A DNA stretch of 58,689 nt from Flavonifractor sp. An306 (GCF_002159455.1 NZ_NFIQ01000018.1:1-58689), one strand, 5' to 3'; positions 7,931 to 17,218 are shown, counted from the first letter of the stretch. The notes: a model not told the origin generated them from the letters alone. A program made the numbers and translations.

Positions 7931-9091
7931 ATGGAGAGCTCCTTTTATCTGAAAAACAGCTCCGTCCTGCTGGACGGCGCCTTTGTCCCCGCCGACCTGG
8001 CGGTGGAGGACGGCAAGATCACCGCCATCACCCAGGGCCACTACAATGAAAAGGGCCTGCCCGAGCTGGACGGGACCGGCCTGCGGGCCGTTCCCGGCTT
8101 TCTGGATGTCCACACCCACGGCGCCGCCGGGGTGGACGTAAACGCCGCCGACGCCGAGGGCCTGCGCACCATCGGCCGGTTCTTCGCCAGCCAGGGGGTC
8201 ACCGGCTGGCTGTGCTCCATCCTCACCGACACGGTGGAGCAGACCCTCTGGTGCCTGGAGCAGGCCCGGCAGGTCATCGAGGGCGGGCCCTACGACGGGG
8301 CCGCTCTGCTGGGGGTCCACCTGGAGGGCCCCTGCCTGTCCACCGAGTACAAGGGGGCCATGCCGGAGCATCTGCTGATGCACACCGCCGACCCGGACCT
8401 CTTCGCCCGCTACCAGAAGGCCAGCGGCGGCCACATCCGCTACGTCACCCTTTCCCCGGAAATTCCCGGGGTGGCCGAGATGATCCCCCGGCTTACCGCC
8501 ATGGGCATCGTATGCGCCATGGGCCACAGCGGGGCGGGCTATGACCAGGCTATGGCCTGCGTCAAGGCCGGTGTCCGCTCCTGTACCCATCTGGGCAACG
8601 CCATGCGGCTGTTCCACCAGCACGACCCCGCCATCTTCGGGGTGGCTCTGGAGAGCGACGTATATGTGGAGGCCATCTGCGACGGCCGCCACCTCCACCC
8701 CGGTACCGTCCGCCTCTACCTGAAGGCCAAGGGCTATGACCGGGTGCTGGCCATTACCGATTCGATCATGGCCGCCGGCCTGCCCGACGGCAACTACAAG
8801 CTGGGGGTCAACGACGTGATTGTGGAGGACGGGGACGCCAAGCTGCCCAACGGCGTCCGGGCCGGCTCCACCCTCACCCTGGCCCAGGCTCTGCGCAACC
8901 TGATGAAATTTACCGGCCAGAATACCGAGACCGTGGTGCCCCTGATGACCGCCAACCCCGCCCGGCTCATGGGCTGGACCGGCAAGGGGGAGATCGCCCT
9001 GGGCAAGGACGCCGACCTGGCGCTGCTGGACCAGGATGCCCAGGTGGTGCGCACCATCGTGGGCGGACGCACGGTGTATACCCGCGCCTGA
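7931..9091 (+). CDS. nagA: N-acetylglucosamine-6-phosphate deacetylase
   Basis: Removes acetate from GlcNAc-6-P, giving the amino-sugar phosphate for the NagB-like protein upstream. Amidohydrolase metal and active-site motifs: HxH (H61/H63 in DVHTHG), Glu in HLEGP, His in MGHSG, His in THLGNAM, His in DGRHLHP and the catalytic Asp in ITDS. 386 residues from ATG 7931, which is preferred over GTG 7922 because GAGGTG (7919-7924) is well placed for it. The gap from the NagB-like stop is 10 bases. The order of the pair supports amino-sugar catabolism. Strict GlcNAc-6-P specificity is not proven. Confidence 0.92.
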   Translation: MESSFYLKNSSVLLDGAFVPADLAVEDGKITAITQGHYNEKGLPELDGTGLRAVPGFLDVHTHGAAGVDVNAADAEGLRTIGRFFASQGVTGWLCSILTDTVEQTLWCLEQARQVIEGGPYDGAALLGVHLEGPCLSTEYKGAMPEHLLMHTADPDLFARYQKASGGHIRYVTLSPEIPGVAEMIPRLTAMGIVCAMGHSGAGYDQAMACVKAGVRSCTHLGNAMRLFHQHDPAIFGVALESDVYVEAICDGRHLHPGTVRLYLKAKGYDRVLAITDSIMAAGLPDGNYKLGVNDVIVEDGDAKLPNGVRAGSTLTLAQALRNLMKFTGQNTETVVPLMTANPARLMGWTGKGEIALGKDADLALLDQDAQVVRTIVGGRTVYTRA

Positions 9092-9123
9092 ATACAGATT
9101 CAAATTGTAAAGGAGATATTGTT

Positions 9124-10281
9124 ATGCCTTTGGTACCTCTGCGTCCCGTGCTGGACGCCACCGTGAAATATGGCTACGCCCAGGGGGCTTTCAACGTCAA
9201 CGCCGTGGCTCAGGCCGAGGCCGTCATCGCCGTCCATGAGATGTTCCGCTCCCCCGCCATCCTGCAGGGGGCCGACCTGGCCAACGCCTTCATGGGCGGC
9301 CGGGTGGACTTCCAGAGCGGCACCCTGGAGGACAAGAAGAAGGGCGCCCGCAACATCGCCGAGGCGGTGAAGAAGTTTGCCCAGAACAGCCCCATCCCCG
9401 TGGTGCTCCATCTGGACCACGGCAAGAACTTTGACTCCTGCGTGGCCGCCATCGAGGGGGGCTACACCTCCGTCATGATCGACGGCTCCTCCCTCCCCTT
9501 TGACGAGAACGTGGAGATTACCCGGGAAGTGGTGAAGTACGCCCACGCCCGGGGCGTATCCGTGGAGGGCGAGCTGGGCGTGCTGGCCGGCGTGGAGGAC
9601 CACGTGTTTGCCGCCAACTCCACCTACACCAACCCTCTGTCCGCCATTGAGTTCTTTAAAAAGACCGGCGTGGACGCCCTGGCCATCAGCTACGGCACCA
9701 TGCACGGCGCCAGCAAGGGCAAGGACGTGAAGCTGCGCAAGGAGATCCCCATCGCCATCAAGGAGTGCATGAACCATGAGGGCATCCAGGGTGTGCTGGT
9801 GTCCCACGGCTCCTCCACCGTGCCCCAGTACATTGTCAGCGAGATCAACGCCCTGGGCGGCGACATCAAGAACGCCTACGGCATCTCCAAGGAGGAGCTG
9901 AAGGCCGCCATCCCCTGCGGCATCGGCAAGATCAACGTGGACACCGACATCCGCCTGGCGGTGACCCGCAACTTCCGGGAGCTGTTCCGGGATCACCCCG
10001 AGCTGAAGGACGACCCCAAGGTGGGCGGCATCTGGAAGCTGCTGGACGAGAAGCGGGACGCCTTTGACCCCCGCGCCTTCCTGGCCCCCATCATGGACAC
10101 CGTCATGTACGGTACCGGCGACGAGGGCACCGTGGCCCTGATCACCGACGCCATGCGCCGGGGCGTGAAGGAGGCCGTGGGCACCCTGATCGTGGAGTTT
10201 GGCAGCTATGGCAAGGCGCCTCTGGTGGAGATGGCCTCCCTGGAGGAGATGGCCGCCCGCTATGCCAAGGAGGGCGTGTAA
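9124..10281 (+). CDS. fba: Class II fructose-bisphosphate aldolase family protein
   Basis: Zinc-dependent cleavage of fructose 1,6-bisphosphate or a related ketose bisphosphate into two trioses. Visible: GAFNVNAVAQAEAV near the N terminus, metal His and catalytic Asp in HLDHGK, VEGELG, His in GTMHGASKG, His in VSHGSSTVP (GGSG is more usual in this loop) and KINVDTDIRLA. At 385 residues it is longer than the common ~285-residue enzyme, with extra sequence before the C terminus. AAAGGAGATATTGTT precedes the ATG. It may be the household enzyme or a pathway-specific paralogue. Confidence 0.88.
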   Translation: MPLVPLRPVLDATVKYGYAQGAFNVNAVAQAEAVIAVHEMFRSPAILQGADLANAFMGGRVDFQSGTLEDKKKGARNIAEAVKKFAQNSPIPVVLHLDHGKNFDSCVAAIEGGYTSVMIDGSSLPFDENVEITREVVKYAHARGVSVEGELGVLAGVEDHVFAANSTYTNPLSAIEFFKKTGVDALAISYGTMHGASKGKDVKLRKEIPIAIKECMNHEGIQGVLVSHGSSTVPQYIVSEINALGGDIKNAYGISKEELKAAIPCGIGKINVDTDIRLAVTRNFRELFRDHPELKDDPKVGGIWKLLDEKRDAFDPRAFLAPIMDTVMYGTGDEGTVALITDAMRRGVKEAVGTLIVEFGSYGKAPLVEMASLEEMAARYAKEGV

Positions 10282-10282
10282 C

Positions 10283-11566
10283 ATGAAGGATATCACCCTG
10301 TCCTTCCAGGACCGCAGGCCGGTGCTGGCCCCCGGGGAGCTGGAGGAGAAGCTCAAAGCCTCCGCCTCCCTGCTGGCGGAAGTGGTGGCCGGGGAGGAGC
10401 AGTACCAGGACAGCCTGGGCTGGCTCCATGTGGACGACTACGCCGGACCGGCGCGGGTGGACTTCCTGCTGGAGCAGGCGGCCCGGGTGCGCGCCGACGC
10501 CGACGCCTTCGTGGTCATCGGCATCGGCGGCTCCAACCAGGCCTCCCGGGCGGCGGTAAAGGCCCTGCGGCCCAAGGACGGCCCCGCCATTCTGTGGGCG
10601 GGCAACACCATCTCCGCCTGCGAGATGGCCCGCACCCTGGAGGAGCTGGACGGCTACAAATCCATCTATATCGACTGCATCGCCAAGAATTTTGAGACCC
10701 TGGAGCCCGGCATCGCCTTCCGGATGCTGCGGCACTACCTGGAGAAGCGGTACGGGGAGGCCGACGCCGCCCGGCGGATCTTCGCCACCGGCACCCCCGA
10801 CTCCACCCTCCATCAGCTGTGCCGGGACCACGGCTACACCTTCCTGGAGTTCCCCGGCCCCATCGGCGGCCGGTACTCCATCGGCAGCGATGTGGGCCTG
10901 TTCCCCATGGCGGTGGCGGGCATCGACATCAAGGCTATCACCCAGGGTATGCGGGACATGCGGGACCGGCTCTTCGCCGAGCCCGCAGAGGAGAACATCG
11001 CCCTCAAATACGCCTGCCTGCGCAACCTGATGCTGAGGCACGGCTACAAGCTGGAGATGATGGCCTTCTTTGAGCCCCGGCTGGACTACTTCGCCAAGTG
11101 GTGGATCCAGGCCTTTGCCGAGAGCGAGGGTAAGGACGGCACCGGCCTCTACCCGGTGGTGTCCTCCAACTCGGAGGACCTCCACTCCATCGGCCAGTTC
11201 ATCCAGCAGGGCAGCCCCATCCTGTTTGAGACCTTTATCGAGGTGCGGGCGCGGGACGCCAGCGTCATCATGCCCGCCGAGACCAAGAAGGACTACTTCC
11301 AGTACCTGGACGGCAAGGACTTCTGGGACATCAACGACACCGCCCGCAAGGCCACCATGGAGGCCCACAGCGAGGGCGGCATCCCCTGCCTGAACCTGTC
11401 CGTCCCCGCCCTGGACGCCCACACCCTGGGTCAGATGTACTACTTCTTCCTGTTCGCCTGCTACCTGTCCTGCAAGCTGACGGGGGTAAACCCCTTCAAC
11501 CAGCCGGGGGTGGAGGCCTACAAGGGCTATATGTTTAAAAATTTGGGAAAGCCGGGTGCCAACTGA
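10283..11566 (+). CDS. pgi: Glucose-6-phosphate isomerase
   Basis: Interconverts aldose and ketose 6-phosphates. ATG 10283 lies one base after the aldolase stop; the binding site AAGGAGGG (10267-10274) is inside the aldolase gene, which suggests translational coupling. PGI signatures: GIGGSNQASRAA, GGRYSIGSDVGLFPMAVAG, FAESEGKDGTG, EDLHSIGQFIQQG and GVNPFNQPGVEAYK. 427 residues, typical of the short bacterial form. The substrate may be glucose 6-phosphate or the operon's specific sugar phosphate. Confidence 0.93.
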   Translation: MKDITLSFQDRRPVLAPGELEEKLKASASLLAEVVAGEEQYQDSLGWLHVDDYAGPARVDFLLEQAARVRADADAFVVIGIGGSNQASRAAVKALRPKDGPAILWAGNTISACEMARTLEELDGYKSIYIDCIAKNFETLEPGIAFRMLRHYLEKRYGEADAARRIFATGTPDSTLHQLCRDHGYTFLEFPGPIGGRYSIGSDVGLFPMAVAGIDIKAITQGMRDMRDRLFAEPAEENIALKYACLRNLMLRHGYKLEMMAFFEPRLDYFAKWWIQAFAESEGKDGTGLYPVVSSNSEDLHSIGQFIQQGSPILFETFIEVRARDASVIMPAETKKDYFQYLDGKDFWDINDTARKATMEAHSEGGIPCLNLSVPALDAHTLGQMYYFFLFACYLSCKLTGVNPFNQPGVEAYKGYMFKNLGKPGAN

Positions 11567-12403
11567 ATGAAACATATCTTTTTGAATCTGAAGCGCTTTG
11601 ACGTGCCGGTGGAGCTGGGGGGCGTGAACCGCCTGGCTCCCATGGCCGACTGGGGCAAGGTCATCGTCAGCGAGACCCAGAAGGGCCTCACCGGCTATGA
11701 GGCCAACGAGGTGGAGTTTGTGGACTTCTTCCCCGAGGCCCATATCCTCTCCGCCGCCGCCGCCCGCACCGCCGACAGCAAGGTGGAGGTGGGCTGCCAG
11801 GGCGTGTACCGGGCGGATACCGCTGTGGGGGGCAACTTCGGGGCCTTCACCACCAACCGGCCCGCCCACGCCGCCGCCGCTCTGGGCTGCGGCTGGACCC
11901 TCATCGGCCACTGTGAGGAGCGCAATGACAAGGCGGGGATCCTGGCCGAGGCCGGGGTCACCGACACCGCCGCCGTCAACCGCCTGCTGAATCAGGAGAT
12001 ACGTGCCGCCCAGGCCGCCGGGCTGAAGGTGCTCTACTGCATCGGCGAGAAGAGCGAGGAGCAGGAGGCCTGGCAGCAGGTACTGGGGGACCAGCTCTCC
12101 ATCGGCCTGGACGGGGTGGACAAGAGCCGCGTGGTCATCGCCTACGAGCCCATCTGGTCCATCGGGCCCGGCAAGACCCCCGCCGACAAGCCCTACATTG
12201 AGAAGATCGCCCGCTTCGTCAAGGAGCAGACCGGCGGACTGGACGTAGTGTACGGCGGCGGGCTGAAGGCGGACAACGCCGCCATGCTCGCCTCCATCGC
12301 CGAGATCGACGGCGGCCTCATCGCCCTCACCCGGTTCAGCGGGGAGATCGGCTTCTACCCCCAGGAGTATCTGGAGATCATCCGGCTCTACATGGGCCAT
12401 TAA
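11567..12403 (+). CDS. tpiA: Triosephosphate isomerase family protein
   Basis: TIM-barrel isomerase for dihydroxyacetone phosphate and glyceraldehyde 3-phosphate. The catalytic Lys is seen in NLKRF, His in IGHCEER (GHSERR is standard), Glu in YEPIWSIGPGKTP and the phosphate-binding loop in YGGGLKADNAA. It has 278 residues against about 250 usual, with a divergent N-terminal third (EANEVEFVDFFPEAH). The ATG directly abuts the pgi stop. The catalytic residues are intact, so it is probably active; the divergence leaves open a substrate other than ordinary triose phosphate. Confidence 0.85.
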   Translation: MKHIFLNLKRFDVPVELGGVNRLAPMADWGKVIVSETQKGLTGYEANEVEFVDFFPEAHILSAAAARTADSKVEVGCQGVYRADTAVGGNFGAFTTNRPAHAAAALGCGWTLIGHCEERNDKAGILAEAGVTDTAAVNRLLNQEIRAAQAAGLKVLYCIGEKSEEQEAWQQVLGDQLSIGLDGVDKSRVVIAYEPIWSIGPGKTPADKPYIEKIARFVKEQTGGLDVVYGGGLKADNAAMLASIAEIDGGLIALTRFSGEIGFYPQEYLEIIRLYMGH

Positions 12404-12415
12404 CGGAGGTAAGTT

Positions 12416-13903
12416 ATGAAACTGGATTTTGAGTACGGCCAGGGCCTGATGAGCGCGGAGCTGCCCGACAGCACCGATATCTTTATCCCCGGGGAGACGG
12501 TGGCCGATCCCCCCTGCCTGCCCCAGGACTGGGACAGCCTGTACAACGCCACCCTGCAGTCCATCCGCAACCCCATCGGCATGGAACCCCTGAAGGAGCT
12601 GGCCGCCCCCGGAAAGACGGTGGTGTTCGTCATTCCCGACATCGTCAAGGGCGGCAACCAGCCCACCTCCCACCGGAAGGTGGCCATCCGGGCCTGCCTG
12701 GATGAGCTGTACGCCGCCGGTGTGGAGAAGAAGGACATCCTGCTGCTCTTCTCCAACGGCCTGCACCCCCGTGCCACTGTGCCCGAGATGCGCACCATCC
12801 TGGGCGAGGAGCTGTTTAACGAGTTCTATCCCTCCGGCCAGATCACCAGCCACGACAGCGAGGACTACGACCACCTGGTGGACCTGGGCTACACCGCCCA
12901 GGGGGACCACGTGATCATGAACAAGTACGTCTTTGACGCCGACATCGCCATCCTCATCGGCCACACCCAGGGCAACCCCTACGGCGGCTACTCCGGCGGC
13001 TACAAGCACTGCGCCACCGGCATCTCCCACTGGCGCAGCATTTCCGCCCACCACGTGCCCCAGGTGATGCACCGGCAGGACTTCGTGCCCGTGTCCACCA
13101 ACAGCGAGATGCGCCACAAGTTCGACCAGCAGGGCATGCTGATGGAAGAGAAGATGGGCAAGAAGTTCTTCTGCTGCGACGCGGTGCTGGACACCAAGTC
13201 CCGTCAGATTGAGATCAACTCCGGCTGGGCCAAGGAGATGCAGCCCATCTCCTGGAAGATGGCCGACAAGCGGACCTATGTCCACTGGGCGGAGAAGAAG
13301 TACGACATCGTGGTGTTCGGCATGCCCACCAACTTCCACTACGGCAACGGCATGGGCACCAACCCCATCCAGATGATGCAGGCCCTGTCCGCCCAGGTCA
13401 TCCGCCACAAGCGGATCATGAGCGACCACTGCGTGTTCATCGTCTCCTCCATCTGCGACGGCTACTTCCACGACGAGCGGTGGCCCTACCTGCGGGAGCT
13501 GTACGACATGTTCCAGCACGACTACATGAACACCCTGGCAGACATGAACCGGTACGGCGAGTATTTCGCCACTAAGGAGGAGTATATCCGCAAGTACCGC
13601 TTTGCCAACGCCTTCCACCCCTTCCACGGCTTCTCCATGATGAGCTGCGGCCACATCGCCGAGATGAACACCTCCGCCATCTATATCGTGGGCGCCCGGG
13701 AGCCGGGCATTGCCCGGGGCATGGGCCTGAAAACCCGGGCCACCTTTGAGGAGGCCCTCCAGGACGCCATGCGCAAGTACACCGGTCCCAACCCCAACAT
13801 CCTGGCCCTGCCCAAGACCTTCACCACCGCGGCGGTCCACCTGTGCATGAAGGACCCCGCCCTCAACTCCACCCCCATCAGCGGCACGCCCTGCGGGTGC
13901 TGA
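12416..13903 (+). CDS. LarA-family nickel-pincer-dependent racemase/epimerase homologue
   Basis: LarA proteins racemise or epimerise 2-hydroxy acids with a nickel-pincer nucleotide tethered to a Lys. Seen here: GKTVVFVIPDIVKGGNQPTSHR, a Rossmann-like stretch with LFSNGLHPRATVPEM, and GYSGGYKHCATGISHW, where K197 aligns with the cofactor-bearing Lys of LarA (SGGxK). The C-terminal half has MPTNFHYGNGMGTNPIQ and HPFHGFSMM. 495 residues, longer than LarA (about 425). No larB/C/E maturation genes are in the window. It is 12 bases from tpiA, so it is part of the sugar operon; its hydroxy-acid substrate is unknown. Confidence 0.8.
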   Translation: MKLDFEYGQGLMSAELPDSTDIFIPGETVADPPCLPQDWDSLYNATLQSIRNPIGMEPLKELAAPGKTVVFVIPDIVKGGNQPTSHRKVAIRACLDELYAAGVEKKDILLLFSNGLHPRATVPEMRTILGEELFNEFYPSGQITSHDSEDYDHLVDLGYTAQGDHVIMNKYVFDADIAILIGHTQGNPYGGYSGGYKHCATGISHWRSISAHHVPQVMHRQDFVPVSTNSEMRHKFDQQGMLMEEKMGKKFFCCDAVLDTKSRQIEINSGWAKEMQPISWKMADKRTYVHWAEKKYDIVVFGMPTNFHYGNGMGTNPIQMMQALSAQVIRHKRIMSDHCVFIVSSICDGYFHDERWPYLRELYDMFQHDYMNTLADMNRYGEYFATKEEYIRKYRFANAFHPFHGFSMMSCGHIAEMNTSAIYIVGAREPGIARGMGLKTRATFEEALQDAMRKYTGPNPNILALPKTFTTAAVHLCMKDPALNSTPISGTPCGC

Positions 13904-13936
13904 GCAGGGGCTAACCTGTAGAAAGAAGGCGCTGCC

Positions 13937-14725
13937 TTGCAGTATGTGATCTATTTCCTCATCGCCATCGGGGCCACCACCGTGGGCTCCCTGACGGGGA
14001 TGGGCGGAGGGGTCATTATCAAGCCCCTGATGGACGTGCTCCACGATTTTGACGTGCAGACCATCGGCGTCATCTCCTCCCTCACCGTGTTTTCCATGTC
14101 GGTGGTGTCCATCGGCAAGCAGATGCTGGCCAAGACCAAGATCCCCTTTGGTACCGCCATCCCCCTGGCTCTGGGCTCGGTGGCGGGGGGGCTGGCGGGG
14201 GAGAAACTGCTCCAGGTCATCGTGAACGCCCTCCAGGCCAACTCCGCCGTGACGGTGGTGCAGAATGTGGTGCTCTCCCTGCTGATTCTGGCGGTGTTCC
14301 TCTATATGAAGAACAAGAGCCGCATCCCCAGCAAGCACCTGGAGGGCGTGGTGGTCTCCCTGCTGGTGGGCGTCTTTCTGGGCATCTGCTCCTCCTTCCT
14401 GGGCATCGGCGGAGGCCCCATCAACGTGGCCCTCATCATCTACCTGTTCTCCATGGATACCAAGTCGGCCACGGTGTGCTCCCTGGTGACCATCCTGTTC
14501 GCCCAGATCTCCAAGCTGGGCACGGTGGCCCTCACCTCCGGCTTCGGCGGCTTTGACCTGTCCATCGCCCCGGTGATGATCGTGGGCGCCATCGCCGGCG
14601 GCTTCATCGGCGCCAGCCTCAACAAGAAGTGCTCCGAGGCGTCGGTGGAAAAGGCCTTCAACGCCGTGCAGCTGATCGTGCTGGCCATCTCCATCTTCAA
14701 TATCGTGCGCAATCTGGCGGTCTGA
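13937..14725 (+). CDS. TauE/SafE-family anion exporter
   Basis: Membrane protein of the family that moves sulfite, sulfonates or other small organic anions. It has 262 residues and about eight helices; the N terminus QYVIYFLIAIGATTVGSLTGMGGGVIIKP carries the family Gly-rich motif, echoed by SSFLGIGGGPINVALI in the second half. The TTG start at 13937 follows GAAAGAAGG (13921-13929). It is the last gene before the operon terminator. Its position after a catabolic pathway suggests it removes an end product, which is inference. Confidence 0.88.
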   Translation: MQYVIYFLIAIGATTVGSLTGMGGGVIIKPLMDVLHDFDVQTIGVISSLTVFSMSVVSIGKQMLAKTKIPFGTAIPLALGSVAGGLAGEKLLQVIVNALQANSAVTVVQNVVLSLLILAVFLYMKNKSRIPSKHLEGVVVSLLVGVFLGICSSFLGIGGGPINVALIIYLFSMDTKSATVCSLVTILFAQISKLGTVALTSGFGGFDLSIAPVMIVGAIAGGFIGASLNKKCSEASVEKAFNAVQLIVLAISIFNIVRNLAV

Positions 14726-14742
14726 GCCGGTTTTGCGCGAAG

Positions 14743-14770
14743 GGCGCCGGGTTTTGCCCGGCGCCTTTTT
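14743..14770 (+). terminator. Intrinsic terminator of the sugar operon
   Basis: GGCGCCGGG/CCCGGCGCC stem (14743-14751 with 14757-14765), 5-base loop, then TTTTT. Confidence 0.92.
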
Positions 14771-14774
14771 GCTG

Positions 14775-14803
14775 TTGCTTTTTCCACGGGGAACGGCTAT
14801 AAT
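14775..14803 (+). promoter_or_regulatory. Promoter for the SLH protein gene
   Basis: TTGCTT (14775-14780), 17-base spacer, TATAAT (14798-14803). Confidence 0.7.
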
Positions 14804-14850
14804 CTAGGGTAGTTATGGAAACTTACGTACAGATTGATGGAGGGAAACAC

Positions 14851-17142
14851 ATGAAGGGGAAGCGACTTGTGGCCTGGGTGCTGACCGCCGCGATGGCGGT
14901 CTCCCTGCTGACGGTTTCCGCCGCGGCGGTCACCTTTTCCGATATGACCAACCACTGGGCCAGGGAGGACGTGGAGTATCTGACCTCTCAAGGGGTGGTG
15001 CAGGGTACCAGCGACATCACCTTTGCCCCCGAGCGGGCCATGACCGCCTGCGAGGCGGTGATCTTCTGCTCCCGGACCACCGGCGTGTCCGCCACGGACA
15101 AGGCCAAAATTTTCCAGAAATGGGCCCTGACCCTGCAGGCCATTATGCCCGCCTCCCTGTACTCCTGGGCGGGGGAGGAAATGGCCGTCTGCCTGGAGAC
15201 CGGCATCATTTCCGAGACCGAGCTGCGCTCTCTCAGCCAGTCCGGCGGACTGGTGAAGGCCATCAGCCGGGAGACTCTGGCCATGTACCTGGTGCGGGCC
15301 ATGCAGCTGGAGCCCATGGCCAAGAGCCTGACCAACTATTCCCTCAGCTTTGCCGACGCCTCCTCCGTCTCCCCCGCGCTGCAGCCCTATGTCTATGTGC
15401 TGAACAGCTACGGCATTGTGCAGGGCGACCAGTATAACCGCTTCCTGCCCGACCGCTCCCTCACCCGGGCGGAGATGGCGGTGATGCTCCGCCGGGCCAT
15501 GGACTTCATGAGCGAGCGGGGCCTGTACGCCGAGCTGCCCGCCTTCACCGATTATGAGTGGATAGGCGGCGTGATCACCTCGGTGGGGGCGGCTGGAGAC
15601 GGCGGCACCCTGCTCACCCTGGAGAACCCCCTGAGCGGGAATATCAGCGTCTCCCTGCCCACCAGCATTATGATCTATGAGAACAACATGCTCACCAACT
15701 CCTCCGCTTTGCGGACGGGCCAGTACGCCCGGGTCAACCAGAATGCCCGGGGCACGGCCCAGGCGGTGCGGCTGAGCGGGGCGCTGACCACCGTGACCGG
15801 CACGGTGAGCAGCGTGGACCAGGACCGCATCAGCCTGACGGTGGAGGGCGCCAGCCGGAGCTACGCCATCGACCGCTTTACCAAGGTGCAGGCGGGCTCC
15901 GCCGTCGGCGGGCCGGAGGTCATTGACGCCCAGGCCGGCTACACCACCGCCCAGTGCTATGTGGACGCCATGGGCCACCTGGCGGCCCTGAAGCTGGACG
16001 GCGGCAGCCGCAGCGAGCAGGGCATCCTGGTGTCCATCGTGGAGACCGCCGAAGGCCAGAACCTACAGGTGGCGGCCTTCAACGGCGAGACCCAGCGGTA
16101 TACCCTGCCGGTGGGCGGGACGGCGACCATTGACGGCTCCACGGGTGTGCTGTCCAACGCCTATGTGGGGGACTACGTGACCATGCGCATCAAAAATGAC
16201 AGCGGCAACCAGCTGGACTCCGTGGCGGTGGACACCGTGACCCAGTACATCCAGGGCGTGGTCAGGAGCTACAGCTCCAGCAATATTACCATCAGCAATA
16301 CCACCACCAACGTGGCCCAGACCTATCCCCTGGCCTCCGGCGTGCTGGTGCAGTACAACGGCGAGGCCATTTCCCTGCAGAAGCTGGAGCGGAACTGCTT
16401 TGCCACCGCGCGGCTCTATGGCGGCCAGGTGGCGGAGATCAGCGCCTGGCCCGGCTCGACCACCACCCGGGGCACCCTGGAGTCCATTACATATGGCACC
16501 CCCACCACCCTGGCGGTGCGCACCGCCGACAACAGCGTGGTGACCTTTGAGGTGGATCTGACCAACCTGCCCACGATTCTGCGGGACGGCGAGGCCAGCT
16601 CCATCGACAAGATCCGCAGCGGCGACGTGGTTACCGTCACTGTGCGCTATAACCGGGTGGCGGTGCTGGAGACCTACAGCCAGACCGCCAATGTCACCGG
16701 CACCATCACCCGGGTGGTGCAGGACACCAACGGCATTACCATTGATGTGGCCCTGGCCTCCGGCGGCACCATGACCTACACGGTGCCCGACGGGGTATCC
16801 GTCACCCAGGACGGAAACGCCATCTCCCTCTATACCCTGAAATTCAACGACAAGGTGGCCATGGTGGTCAACGGAGATCAGGTGAACTCCATTGAGGTGC
16901 AGGGGGGCGGCTCCAGCACCCAGCTCAACGCCACTGTTCTGCTGCCCAACGCCTCCGACGGCACCCTGATGGTCCAGCTGGAGAACGGTACCGTGCTGAC
17001 GGTGGATGTGTCCAAGGCCAGCGTTGTGAGCACCGCCGGCGGCGGCATGACTCTGAACAGCCTGAAGGTGGGAGACTCCGTGCAGATTTACGGCAACTAC
17101 TCCGGGTCCAAGTTTATTGCCACCCTGGTGCTGAAGCTGTAA
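14851..17142 (+). CDS. Secreted SLH-domain surface protein
   Basis: Likely wall-anchored protein. The start at 14851 follows GGAGGG (14839-14844) and begins a clear signal peptide (MKGKRLVAWVLTAAMAVSLL, cleavage after VSAAA). SLH-like repeats follow: VTFSDMTNHWAREDVEYL with GVVQGTSDITFAPERAMTACEA (about 27-75), and a later unit with NSYGIVQGDQYNRFLPDRSLTRAEMAVMLRRAM (about 185-220). The remaining ~540 residues are Thr/Val/Ser rich with recurring beta-type units such as VTGTVSSVDQDRISLTVEG, TGTITRVVQDTNGITIDV and ATVLLPNASDGTLMVQLENG. It has 763 residues and its own promoter and terminator. The cargo function of the repeats is unknown. Confidence 0.87.
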   Translation: MKGKRLVAWVLTAAMAVSLLTVSAAAVTFSDMTNHWAREDVEYLTSQGVVQGTSDITFAPERAMTACEAVIFCSRTTGVSATDKAKIFQKWALTLQAIMPASLYSWAGEEMAVCLETGIISETELRSLSQSGGLVKAISRETLAMYLVRAMQLEPMAKSLTNYSLSFADASSVSPALQPYVYVLNSYGIVQGDQYNRFLPDRSLTRAEMAVMLRRAMDFMSERGLYAELPAFTDYEWIGGVITSVGAAGDGGTLLTLENPLSGNISVSLPTSIMIYENNMLTNSSALRTGQYARVNQNARGTAQAVRLSGALTTVTGTVSSVDQDRISLTVEGASRSYAIDRFTKVQAGSAVGGPEVIDAQAGYTTAQCYVDAMGHLAALKLDGGSRSEQGILVSIVETAEGQNLQVAAFNGETQRYTLPVGGTATIDGSTGVLSNAYVGDYVTMRIKNDSGNQLDSVAVDTVTQYIQGVVRSYSSSNITISNTTTNVAQTYPLASGVLVQYNGEAISLQKLERNCFATARLYGGQVAEISAWPGSTTTRGTLESITYGTPTTLAVRTADNSVVTFEVDLTNLPTILRDGEASSIDKIRSGDVVTVTVRYNRVAVLETYSQTANVTGTITRVVQDTNGITIDVALASGGTMTYTVPDGVSVTQDGNAISLYTLKFNDKVAMVVNGDQVNSIEVQGGGSSTQLNATVLLPNASDGTLMVQLENGTVLTVDVSKASVVSTAGGGMTLNSLKVGDSVQIYGNYSGSKFIATLVLKL

Positions 17143-17154
17143 ACGGGAATCCTG

Positions 17155-17184
17155 AGGCCCGGACCGGACGGTCCGGGCCTTTTT
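17155..17184 (+). terminator. Intrinsic terminator after the SLH gene
   Basis: AGGCCCGGAC/GTCCGGGCCT stem (17155-17164 with 17171-17180), 6-base loop, T-run to 17184. Confidence 0.9.
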
Positions 17185-17218
17185 ATGCCCGGACCGCCCG
17201 CCAAAAGCGGGGTAACCC

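Noticed and set aside
10142-14338. Very long minus-strand open frame (~1400 codons) across the sugar operon
   Set aside because: It mirrors well-supported plus-strand genes; its His/Gly/Val/Leu-rich translation is typical of the antisense of GC-rich genes, with no domain or binding site.
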